Source: DASUSF01 sp036375275 (GTDB taxonomy: Bacteria > Pseudomonadota > Alphaproteobacteria > Geminicoccales > Geminicoccaceae). Taken from it: DNA of 6,348 bases. The notes under the pieces were generated by a model. That model saw only the letters and a program-made list of their open reading frames with translations. It did not search any database and was not told the origin of the DNA. The stretch is taken from assembly GCA_036375275.1 (NCBI GenBank), contig DASUSF010000030.1:1-6348 (forward strand), read 5' to 3'. Within the stretch, counting starts at the first letter, position 1; every line of letters starts with the position of its first letter. Positions 1 to 5,200 of the stretch are shown here, one piece after another. The position numbers and the translations under genes are program-made.

Positions 1-191
1 GTCGGCGCGAAGTCCGCGCCCTCGTAGAGCAGCGGCAGCCCGAGCCGCCGGCTGAGCGCGCAGGCGGACGGATCGCCGAAGTCCAGCGCCGCTGGCGGCG
101 CCCGCCGGCCGCGGCCGTACTCCAAGACGGCGCGGCGGATCAGCGACAGGTCGTTGGCCTCGACCGGCTGAACCTCGACGCCCTGGCGATC
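1..191 (-). pseudogene. vapC: VapC-type PIN-domain toxin, C-terminal remnant (runs off left edge)
   Basis: Reading leftwards from about 191, this frame encodes the second half of a VapC ribonuclease, the toxin of a type II toxin-antitoxin pair. Recognisable family motifs appear in the right order: GVEVQPV, then EYGRGRR, then LDFGD (third catalytic Asp), then LPLLYEGADF (last acidic Asp). A VapC of usual length (about 130 residues) has some 65-75 residues before this point, with the first catalytic Asp and Glu. Here those residues are absent, because the sequence immediately upstream is the end of vapB. No ATG, GTG or TTG lies in this frame near the junction, and the frame differs from that of vapB, so normal translation is unlikely. 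The 3' end lies outside the window. The family call is firm. The pseudogene call is an inference from the missing N-terminus and start; an assembly error could give the same picture. Confidence 0.8.
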
Positions 192-427
192 GGCACCCCG
201 TGCCCGTCGTAGCGGTCGTCGTCGCCGAACTCGCCGAGCCGCGGCATGGCGTCCAGCTCGGACCAGATCTCCCGGATCTGCCGGTCACGCCGGTCGAGAT
301 CCCGCTCGACGAGGTCCAGCTCGTGCTCGAGCGCCTGGCGAACCGCCTCGGTGACCGTGATCCGGCGCTTCCCGGCGAGGCGCCGGGCGAGGTCGCGGAC
401 CGTGTCGTCGCGGATGTGCAGGCCCAC
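140..427 (-). CDS. vapB: VapB-type ribbon-helix-helix antitoxin with abnormal read-through C-terminus
   Basis: This 95-residue protein matches the VapB/Rv0623-like (PSK_trans_fac) antitoxins, which bind and neutralise VapC and repress their own operon. It shows a short N-terminal strand (GLHI, residues 2-5), helix A (about 7-18), helix B with ITVTEAVRQALEHEL (about 23-37), a charged coiled region (38-55), and the toxin-binding tail ending YDGHGVP (73-79). Family members normally stop one or two residues after that motif, and VapC starts at once. Here the frame continues for 16 residues (IARASRF...TTCR) that are an out-of-frame reading of the VapC remnant. The GTG start at 427 is chosen because AGGAGG lies 5 nt upstream and the product then begins at the normal family N-terminus. 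The gene lies 56 nt downstream of the HD gene on the same strand. It may still be made as an orphan DNA-binding antitoxin, since the N-terminal part is intact. Confidence 0.85.
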   Translation of the reverse strand: MGLHIRDDTVRDLARRLAGKRRITVTEAVRQALEHELDLVERDLDRRDRQIREIWSELDAMPRLGEFGDDDRYDGHGVPIARASRFSRSRPTTCR

Positions 428-432
428 CCGGC

Positions 433-438
433 CCTCCT
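433..438 (-). promoter_or_regulatory. Ribosome binding site of vapB (decides GTG start)
   Basis: On the minus strand a perfect AGGAGG is followed after 5 nt by GTG at 427. It is the strongest Shine-Dalgarno in the left part of the window. It fixes the antitoxin start at a GTG rather than at any codon further upstream in the same open frame. Confidence 0.75.
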
Positions 439-458
439 CGGGGTGTTCGACGGCCCGG

Positions 459-487
459 ACCGTATGAGCCGGCCGGCCCGGGGTCAA
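459..487 (-). promoter_or_regulatory. Candidate promoter of vapB
   Basis: On the minus strand TTGACC (487-482) is followed by a 17-nt spacer and TACGGT (464-459), a plausible sigma-70-type -35/-10 pair with a weak -10. Transcription would start near 452, giving a leader of about 25 nt containing the AGGAGG site. The -35 box overlaps the stop codon of the upstream HD gene (TGA at 486-484). The antitoxin could therefore be transcribed alone as well as by read-through. Confidence 0.4.
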
Positions 488-1422
488 TCCGCCGATCGCG
501 GGCTCCGCGGCGTGCCGGACGGCGGCCGGTCGCCCCGGTCCGCGACCGTGCCCGGCGGGCCGGCGTTGGGCGGCGTCGCCCGCTGCGGCCCGTGGCGGAC
601 CCGGAGGTGCTCCTCGACGAAGACGTGGGCGTACAGGTTGGCGATCCACTGCTTGCCCTCGACCGTGCGGTCGAGGTGCGCCAGCGCCGGCCCGAGGCAC
701 GGCTCGACCTTGCTCCAGAAGAAGCGGGGGTAGTGCTCGGCGATGTCGGCCGGGCTGTGGTAGCCGAGCCGCACCGCGGTGCCGGTCTCCTGGAACTCGT
801 GGAACAGGGCGTTGAGCTTGCGCGGGTAGTAGGGGTCGCCGAGCTGGCCGATCAGATCGGCCGCGCGCACGAGGCCGGCCTCGGTCTCGGTCTCGTCGTG
901 ATCGCCGTCCTCCGGCACCGGGAAGCGGGTCAGCTCGATCGCGCGGACGATCCGATCGAGATCCAGGTGCAGGGCGGGGCGCCAGCGGTGGCGGACGAAG
1001 ATCTTGGCCCGCTCGACGTGGTAGGGGGTGAGGAAGGCGTCCGAGGCGCCACGCGGCGCCTTCACGGTGGTGCCGGCAGCGTCCACCACGAAGGCCTGAT
1101 CGGTGTCGCCGGGGCAGATCCCGCGCAGGTACCCGATGTCGTGGCAGAGCAGCGCCACGGTGTAGTGCAGCCAGCCCTCGGGCGTGACCTCCTCGACCAG
1201 GATCCGGCCGCGCAGGATCGCCTGGCCGACCAGGGTCACCATCACCGTGTGGTCGCGGTCGTGGTAGAGCGCGTCGCTGTTCGCGAGCTGCTCGATCACC
1301 ACCTTCGCCGACGCCCGGAGAATGCTCGCGTAGTCCGGCTCGCGGGCGCCGTAGATGTCGAGGTAGGCCTCGGCGAGATGGTCGCCGAGCGCGTTCGCGG
1401 TCAGGGTGGCCGGGCTCAGCAT
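484..1422 (-). CDS. HD-domain metal-dependent phosphohydrolase
   Basis: This 312-residue protein belongs to the HD superfamily of metal-dependent phosphohydrolases, likely cytoplasmic and of unknown substrate. The metal-binding signature is complete: YHDRDH (H54, H58), CHDIGY (H94-D95), and AADLIGQLGD with D189. The surrounding helices (NSDALYHDRDHTVMV, LHYTVALLCHDIGYLRG) resemble the stand-alone HD proteins annotated only as metal-dependent phosphohydrolase in cyanobacteria and proteobacteria. No synthetase, response-regulator or membrane domain is fused to it. Two in-frame ATGs sit 6 nt apart (1428 and 1422). The GGAG directly before 1428 is too close to serve it but is 6 nt from 1422, so 1422 is preferred. 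The last ~35 residues, after HLRVRHGP, are a Pro/Gly/Arg-rich low-complexity tail, probably disordered. The gene is divergent from the secreted-protein gene and followed by vapB. Family is confident; the reaction cannot be specified. Confidence 0.85.
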   Translation of the reverse strand: MLSPATLTANALGDHLAEAYLDIYGAREPDYASILRASAKVVIEQLANSDALYHDRDHTVMVTLVGQAILRGRILVEEVTPEGWLHYTVALLCHDIGYLRGICPGDTDQAFVVDAAGTTVKAPRGASDAFLTPYHVERAKIFVRHRWRPALHLDLDRIVRAIELTRFPVPEDGDHDETETEAGLVRAADLIGQLGDPYYPRKLNALFHEFQETGTAVRLGYHSPADIAEHYPRFFWSKVEPCLGPALAHLDRTVEGKQWIANLYAHVFVEEHLRVRHGPQRATPPNAGPPGTVADRGDRPPSGTPRSPRSAD

Positions 1423-1428
1423 CGGCAT

Positions 1429-1432
1429 CTCC
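1429..1432 (-). promoter_or_regulatory. Ribosome binding site of the HD gene
   Basis: GGAG on the minus strand abuts the first of two in-frame ATGs (1428) and lies 6 nt before the second (1422). Normal spacing favours initiation at 1422, giving a protein beginning MLSPATL rather than MPMLSPATL. Confidence 0.5.
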
Positions 1433-1448
1433 GGCGCGCGTCCCGGCC

Positions 1449-1477
1449 ATCTTGCGGGAGCGCGGATCGGGCCACAA
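1449..1477 (-). promoter_or_regulatory. Candidate promoter of the HD gene
   Basis: On the minus strand TTGTGG (1477-1472) and CAAGAT (1454-1449) are separated by 17 nt. Each matches the sigma-70 consensus at three positions including the most conserved ones. The predicted start near 1442 gives a leader of about 20 nt that holds the GGAG site. The support is positional only and weak by sequence. Confidence 0.3.
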
Positions 1478-1490
1478 GGCGCTTCCACAA
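1472..1490. repeat. Spaced direct repeat CCACAA, 13-bp period
   Basis: CCACAA occurs at 1472-1477 and again at 1485-1490, in the similar contexts GCCACAAGGC and TCCACAACGC. The first copy, read on the minus strand, is the candidate -35 box of the HD gene. Two such half-sites in the divergent intergenic region could be a regulator-binding site, but the repeat is short and may be chance. Confidence 0.25.
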
Positions 1491-1525
1491 CGCCTGCGGC
1501 GTCCGGGAGGTCCGCGGAACGCGCG

Positions 1526-1555
1526 TTGACAGGCCGCCGCCCGGCCCGACAATGT
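1526..1555 (+). promoter_or_regulatory. Candidate promoter of the secreted protein/ABC ATPase unit
   Basis: A perfect TTGACA -35 hexamer (1526-1531) is followed after 18 nt by CAATGT (1550-1555), a weak -10 that keeps the second-position A and final T. Transcription would start at about 1561-1563, that is, at or next to the ATG at 1561. No Shine-Dalgarno precedes either in-frame ATG (1552 or 1561), which fits a leaderless or nearly leaderless message. The -35 is convincing by sequence; the -10 is not. Confidence 0.4.
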
Positions 1556-1558
1556 CGG
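1546..1558. repeat. 13-bp inverted repeat over the promoter/start region
   Basis: CCGACA-A-TGTCGG is a perfect inverted repeat around a single central base. It overlaps the candidate -10 element and ends 2 nt before the ATG at 1561. By position it could be an operator for a dimeric repressor. It also contains an in-frame ATG (1552-1554) of the downstream gene. Confidence 0.4.
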
Positions 1559-1560
1559 CC

Positions 1561-2148
1561 ATGATCCGTCCTGGCCTTCCGTGCTGCGCGCTCGCGCTGC
1601 TGTCCGCGGGCGCGGCGCTCGCGGCGCCGATCACGCTCGAGGGCCTGACCTTCTCGGACGAGCTCGGCGGGGTCGAGCTGCTGGACGGCTGGGGCACCGG
1701 CACGATCGACGACCCGTTCGTCCTGGTCGAGGCGATCACCGGCGTCGGCCCCGCCACCCTGGTGATCCGCGGCGCCACCTGGCGGTTCGGCAACCGGATC
1801 CGCTCGCACCACGAGATCGGCTTCGCGCTGACCAAGATCGTGCATAACCGGACCGAGCTGCCGTGGCCGGTGTTCAATCTGGAACTGCGCGAGTTCCATG
1901 AGCAGTCGAGCCCGTTCGGCGACGGCCTGTCGTTCGGCCAAGCGACCGAGGCCGGCCGCCCGTTCAGCTCCGACGGGTTCGCCATGAGCGACGACGTCGG
2001 CGAGCCCTACGACGGGCTGACCTTCTACGGCGGCATGATCCACCCGGGCGGCGAGGTGGCGCTGCGCTTCGTGGTCACCGACACCACGCCGAAGTGGGAG
2101 TTCTTCCTGCTCCAGCGCCGCGACAGCCCGATCGCCATGCTGCCCTGA
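1561..2148 (+). CDS. Secreted protein of unknown function
   Basis: This 195-residue protein has a classical Sec signal peptide: basic start (MIRPG), hydrophobic core (CCALALLSAGAAL), and an ALA cleavage motif at 19-21 giving a mature protein starting about residue 22. There is no lipobox in the right place, so it is probably periplasmic or released. The mature part alternates short polar turns and hydrophobic strands (DDPFVLVEAI, ATLVIRG, EVALRFVVTD, WEFFLLQRR), suggesting an all-beta fold, with no recognisable catalytic motif. I do not recognise a named family, though it reads like a conserved single-domain protein and not a chance frame. An in-frame ATG at 1552 would add MSA. The later ATG is preferred because it gives the standard signal peptide, and neither has a ribosome binding site. 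It ends 13 nt before the first ABC ATPase gene and is probably co-transcribed with it. Confidence 0.75.
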   Translation: MIRPGLPCCALALLSAGAALAAPITLEGLTFSDELGGVELLDGWGTGTIDDPFVLVEAITGVGPATLVIRGATWRFGNRIRSHHEIGFALTKIVHNRTELPWPVFNLELREFHEQSSPFGDGLSFGQATEAGRPFSSDGFAMSDDVGEPYDGLTFYGGMIHPGGEVALRFVVTDTTPKWEFFLLQRRDSPIAMLP

Positions 2149-2161
2149 GCCGGGGGCGGGA

Positions 2162-3193
2162 ATGACCGCCGGCGGCCCGTCGGACCCGGCCGAAGCTCCG
2201 GCGCCTCCCGGAGCGGAGCCGGCGCCGGTGCTCCGGGTCGAGGGCCTCCGCACGTACTTCTTCACCAGGGCGGGCGTGGTCCGGGCTGTCGACGACGTCT
2301 CGTTCACGCTCCGGGCCGGCGAGATCCTCGGCCTGGTCGGCGAGTCCGGCTCGGGCAAGACGGTCACCGGGTTCTCGATTCTCGGCCTGGTCGACCCGCC
2401 GGGCCGGATCGCGGGCGGCTCGATCCGCCTCGACGGCCTGGAGCTGACCGCCCTCGACGAGGACGCGCTCCGGGCGATCCGCGGGCGGCGGATCGCGATG
2501 ATCTTCCAGGACCCGATGATGACCCTCAACCCGGTGCTCCGGGTGGACACCCAGATGATCGAGGCGATCCGGGCGCACCAGCGGGTTTCGGACCGGGCGG
2601 CGCGGGAGCGGGCGCGGGGCGCGCTCGCCCGGGTCGGCATCCCGGCGCCGGAGGCGCGCCTCAAGAGCTACCCCCACCAGCTGTCGGGCGGCATGCGCCA
2701 GCGGGTCGCGATCGCGATCGCGCTCCTGAACCACCCCGACGTGATCGTCGCCGACGAGCCGACCACCGCGCTCGATGTGACCATCCAGGCGCAGATCCTG
2801 CACGAGGTCCAGACGCTCGCCCGGGAGACCGGCGCGGCGCTGATCTGGATCACCCACGACCTCTCGGTGGTCGCCGGGCTCGCCGAGCGAGTGTGCGTCA
2901 TGTACGCCGGGCGGATCGTCGAGGAGGGGCCGGTCGACGCGGTGCTCGACCGCCCGCTCCACCCCTACACCCGGGGCCTGATCGGCTCGGTGCCGAGCCA
3001 CAACGCGCGCGGCCGCCCCCTCGCCCAGATCCCGGGCATGACGCCGTCCCTGCTCGCGCTGCCGCGCGGCTGCGCGTTCCGGGCCCGCTGCGCACGCGCC
3101 GACGACGCCTGCCTGGAGGCGCCGGCCCTGGTCCCGCGCCGGCCCGGCCATGCCGCCCGCTGCTTCCATCCGCACCTCGGGGAGCGGGGGTGA
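2162..3193 (+). CDS. dppD: Oligopeptide/dipeptide ABC transporter ATPase, DppD/OppD type
   Basis: This 343-residue protein is one of the two nucleotide-binding subunits that power peptide (or nickel/opine-like solute) import at the inner membrane. It shows Walker A GESGSGKT (60-67), Q-loop FQDP (Q116), signature LSGGMRQR (174-181), Walker B VIVADE (194-199), H-loop THD (H232), and the C-terminal oligo_HPY region beginning HPYTRGL. The C-terminal cysteines C304, C310, C317 and C334 match the cluster that binds [4Fe-4S] in some Dpp/Opp ATPases. The first ~22 residues are Ala/Pro-rich and precede the normal start of the domain (VLRVEGL). A GTG at 2228 with GGAG 9 nt upstream is a possible true start. 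Its stop overlaps the start of the next ATPase by 4 bp (GTGA). Whether the substrate is a di- or oligopeptide or another solute cannot be read from the ATPase; the gene symbol denotes the class. Confidence 0.93.
   Translation: MTAGGPSDPAEAPAPPGAEPAPVLRVEGLRTYFFTRAGVVRAVDDVSFTLRAGEILGLVGESGSGKTVTGFSILGLVDPPGRIAGGSIRLDGLELTALDEDALRAIRGRRIAMIFQDPMMTLNPVLRVDTQMIEAIRAHQRVSDRAARERARGALARVGIPAPEARLKSYPHQLSGGMRQRVAIAIALLNHPDVIVADEPTTALDVTIQAQILHEVQTLARETGAALIWITHDLSVVAGLAERVCVMYAGRIVEEGPVDAVLDRPLHPYTRGLIGSVPSHNARGRPLAQIPGMTPSLLALPRGCAFRARCARADDACLEAPALVPRRPGHAARCFHPHLGERG
3179..3184 (+). promoter_or_regulatory. Ribosome binding site of the second ATPase gene
   Basis: GGGGAG lies 5 nt before the GTG at 3190, inside the end of the upstream ATPase gene. 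With the GTGA overlap it fixes the start and indicates translational coupling of the two subunits, which are needed in equal amounts. Confidence 0.6.
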
Positions 3194-4233
3194 GCGAGCC
3201 GCCGCTGCTCGAGCTCGACCGGGTCAGCCGGACGTTCACGCGGCGCCTCGACCTCGCCGGCCGGCTCGCCCGCCATCTCGGCGCCGACGTCCGCGACGAG
3301 GTCGTCCACGCCGTCGACGAGGTCAGCCTCGAGATCCGGCCGCGCGAGGTGGTCGGCCTGGTCGGCGAGAGCGGCTGCGGCAAGTCGACCCTCGGCCGCA
3401 TGGTCGCCGGAATCCTCGCGCCCTCCTCCGGCACGATCCGCTACCGCGGCCGGACGCTCGGCGATCTTCCCGCCGACGAGCGGCGGCGGCAGACGCTCGC
3501 GATCCAGATGATCTTCCAGGACCCGATGAGCTCGCTCAACCCGAGGAAGCGGGTCAGGGACATCATCGGCGAGGCGCCCCGGGTCCACGGCATCGTGCCG
3601 CGTGGCGAGGTCGAGGGCTACGTCCAGGACCTGATGCGCCGGGTCGGGCTCGATCCGGAGTTCGCCCGCCGCTATCCGCACCAGTTCTCGGGCGGCCAGC
3701 GGCAGCGGATCGGGATCGCCCGCGCGCTCGCCGTCCGGCCCGAGTTCCTGGTCTGCGACGAGGCGGTGGCGGCGCTCGACGTCTCGATCCAGGCCCAGGT
3801 CCTGAACCTGTTCATGGACCTCCGGAACGACTTCGACCTCACCTATCTGTTCATCAGCCACGACCTCGGCGTGGTCCACCATCTCGCCGACCGGGTGGTC
3901 ATCATGTACCTCGGCCGGGTGGTCGAGAGCGCCCCCGCCGAGGCGCTGTTCGCGGCGCCGAACCACCCCTACACCCAGGGCCTGCTCGCCGAGATCCCGC
4001 GGATCGACCAGCGGCGGCGCACCTTCGCGCCGATCAAGGGCGAGATCCCCTCCCCCATCGATCCGCCGCCCGGCTGCCATTTCCACCCCCGCTGCCCGCA
4101 CGCCCACGAGCGCTGCCGGGTCGAGATCCCGGCGCTCCGCGAGATCGCGCCCGGGCGCCGGTCGGCCTGCCACCTGAACGACCGGCCTAAGGGGCCTGGG
4201 CGAGGGGCGTGGGCGAGGAGCATGCGGGCGTGA
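3190..4233 (+). CDS. dppF: Oligopeptide/dipeptide ABC transporter ATPase, DppF/OppF type
   Basis: This 347-residue protein is the partner ATPase of the preceding gene; the two normally form a heterodimer beneath the permease pair. Motifs are Walker A GESGCGKST (59-67), Q-loop FQDP (Q110), signature FSGGQRQR (166-173), Walker B FLVCDE (186-191) with AVAALDVS in place of the usual AVSALDVS, H-loop SHD (H224), and C-terminal HPYTQGLL (oligo_HPY). A second cysteine set (C296, C302, C309, C327) parallels the possible [4Fe-4S] site of the partner. The GTG start at 3190 overlaps the upstream stop and gives an N-terminus at the usual domain boundary; open frame further upstream is not credible coding. 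The C-terminus after ACHLNDRP is a Gly/Arg-rich tail encoded through a 13-bp imperfect duplication. All ATPase motifs are intact, so it should be functional if permeases are encoded elsewhere. Confidence 0.93.
   Translation: MSEPPLLELDRVSRTFTRRLDLAGRLARHLGADVRDEVVHAVDEVSLEIRPREVVGLVGESGCGKSTLGRMVAGILAPSSGTIRYRGRTLGDLPADERRRQTLAIQMIFQDPMSSLNPRKRVRDIIGEAPRVHGIVPRGEVEGYVQDLMRRVGLDPEFARRYPHQFSGGQRQRIGIARALAVRPEFLVCDEAVAALDVSIQAQVLNLFMDLRNDFDLTYLFISHDLGVVHHLADRVVIMYLGRVVESAPAEALFAAPNHPYTQGLLAEIPRIDQRRRTFAPIKGEIPSPIDPPPGCHFHPRCPHAHERCRVEIPALREIAPGRRSACHLNDRPKGPGRGAWARSMRA
4197..4222 (+). repeat. Tandem 13-bp imperfect duplication at the dppF/DUF6544 junction
   Basis: TGGGCGAGGGGCG (4197-4209) is followed directly by TGGGCGAGGAGCA (4210-4222), identical at 11 of 13 positions. 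It encodes part of the C-terminal tail of the second ATPase. Its second copy carries the AGGAG (4216-4220) that serves the next gene, 9 nt before GTG 4230. Since 13 is not a multiple of 3, a duplication here would have changed the reading frame of the ATPase tail. Confidence 0.5.
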
Positions 4234-5111
4234 CCCTGGTCCTGATCCTGACCCTGATCGGGCTGACGCTCGCGGCTCTGCAGGGCGTCCGTCTGGCCGA
4301 CCGCCGGCGCGCCGAACGGCTCCGGGCGCGGCTCCTGGCACGGTCGTCCGAGCGGCCGCGCCGGTTCGACCCGGCGATGGTCCGCGACCTCCCCGAGCCC
4401 GCCCGCCGCTATTTCCTCCATGCGATCGCGCCCGGCGCGCGGCTCGCGACCGTGGTCGAGATCGAGCTGGCCGGACAGATCGGGCTCGGCGACCGGAGCG
4501 GCCCCCGCTACCTGCCGATGCGGGCACGGCAGATCCTCGCCCCGCCGGAGGGCTTCGTCTGGCAGCCCGAGGCCAGATCCGGACCGATCCACCTCAGCGG
4601 ATTCGACGGCTACGCCGGCGGCGTCGCCTGGACGCGCTTCTGGCTCTGCCGGCTGATCCCGGTCGCGAGGGCCTCGGGCCGCCGCGATCTCGCCCGCTCG
4701 GCCGCCGGGCGCGGGATCGCCGAAGCGGTGTTCTGGGCGCCCGCCGCCCTCCTGCCGCGCCCGGGCGTCGCCTGGACCGCGCCCGACGCAGGCGCGGCGC
4801 GGGTCACCGTCGAGCACCGGGGCTGCCGCCACGTGGTCGATGTCACGCTCGACCCCGACGGCCGCCCGCTCACCGTCCTGCTGCAGCGCTGGAGCCGGGA
4901 GAACCCGGAGCGGGCCTGGCGCCTCCAGCCGTTCGGCGGCACGGTCGATGCGGTCGCGCGCTTCGACGGCTACACGCTGGCGAGCCGGATCACCGGCGGC
5001 AACCACTTCGGGACTCCCGACTACTTCCCGTTCTACCTTGTCGAAGTGACCCGGCTCCGCCTCCTGCCGGCGACGGAGCACGGGCCGGTGGAGCCCCGGC
5101 CGGACCCCTGA
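4230..5111 (+). CDS. Membrane-anchored DUF6544-like protein
   Basis: This 293-residue protein begins with one hydrophobic segment (about residues 1-20, LVLILTLIGLTLAALQGV) followed by an Arg-rich stretch, so it is probably held in the inner membrane by an N-terminal helix. The rest resembles the DUF6544 family by its ordered motifs: LPEPARRYFLHAI (54-66), PMRARQIL then GFVWQP, RLIPVARASG (141-150), EAVFWAPAALLP (165-176), then the C-terminal PFGGTVDAVARFDGY and FYLVEVTRL. The family has no established function, and I see no catalytic motif. GTG 4230 is chosen over the in-frame GTG 4209 because AGGAG lies 9 nt before it and it forms a GTGA overlap with the upstream stop, the same arrangement as at the previous junction. 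The overlap suggests translational coupling to the ATPase pair, although DUF6544 proteins are not known transporter components. The family assignment is from memory of its motifs. Confidence 0.75.
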   Translation: MTLVLILTLIGLTLAALQGVRLADRRRAERLRARLLARSSERPRRFDPAMVRDLPEPARRYFLHAIAPGARLATVVEIELAGQIGLGDRSGPRYLPMRARQILAPPEGFVWQPEARSGPIHLSGFDGYAGGVAWTRFWLCRLIPVARASGRRDLARSAAGRGIAEAVFWAPAALLPRPGVAWTAPDAGAARVTVEHRGCRHVVDVTLDPDGRPLTVLLQRWSRENPERAWRLQPFGGTVDAVARFDGYTLASRITGGNHFGTPDYFPFYLVEVTRLRLLPATEHGPVEPRPDP

Positions 5112-5200
5112 TCGAGCGCTGAGGCTCGCGCCCGAGGAGTGGGCCGCCGCCCTCCGCCGCGCCATATCTTCAACAGGATCCTCGCGCGGGGACGAGCCCG

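Noticed and set aside
140..191. Programmed frameshift making a VapB-VapC fusion protein
   Set aside because: No slippery heptamer is visible at the junction, and the fused product would still lack the N-terminal half of the PIN domain, so a deletion scar is the simpler explanation.
200..733. Plus-strand open frames opposite vapB and the HD gene
   Set aside because: The minus strand has clear VapB and HD motifs with a good ribosome binding site. The plus frames have neither motifs nor ribosome binding sites.
484..2664. Very long minus-strand open frame that could be read as a 726-residue protein, and similar long antisense frames at 2075-3175 and 2965-4527
   Set aside because: Only the 484-1422 part shows family motifs. 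The rest is antisense to the secreted-protein and ATPase genes, is Arg/Pro/Ala-rich and lacks start signals, as expected of high-GC shadow frames.
2700..2735. Overlapping GCGATCGC octamers resembling HIP1-type palindromes
   Set aside because: They encode the conserved VAIAIAL segment after the ABC signature motif and are explained by GC-rich codon choice.
4209..4229. Earlier GTG start at 4209 for the DUF6544-like protein
   Set aside because: It would add MGEEHAG before the hydrophobic segment and has poor ribosome binding site spacing, whereas GTG 4230 has AGGAG at 9 nt and the same GTGA overlap as the preceding gene pair.
5113..5128. CGAGC-GCTGAG-GCTCG hairpin after the DUF6544 gene as a terminator
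   Set aside because: The stem is only 5 bp and has no T-tract; such stems are common in DNA this rich in G and C.
5163..5170. CATATCTT upstream of the VOC gene as a -10 box
   Set aside because: It is the only AT-rich patch in the gap, but there is no acceptable -35 hexamer 16-18 nt upstream, so no promoter is annotated.
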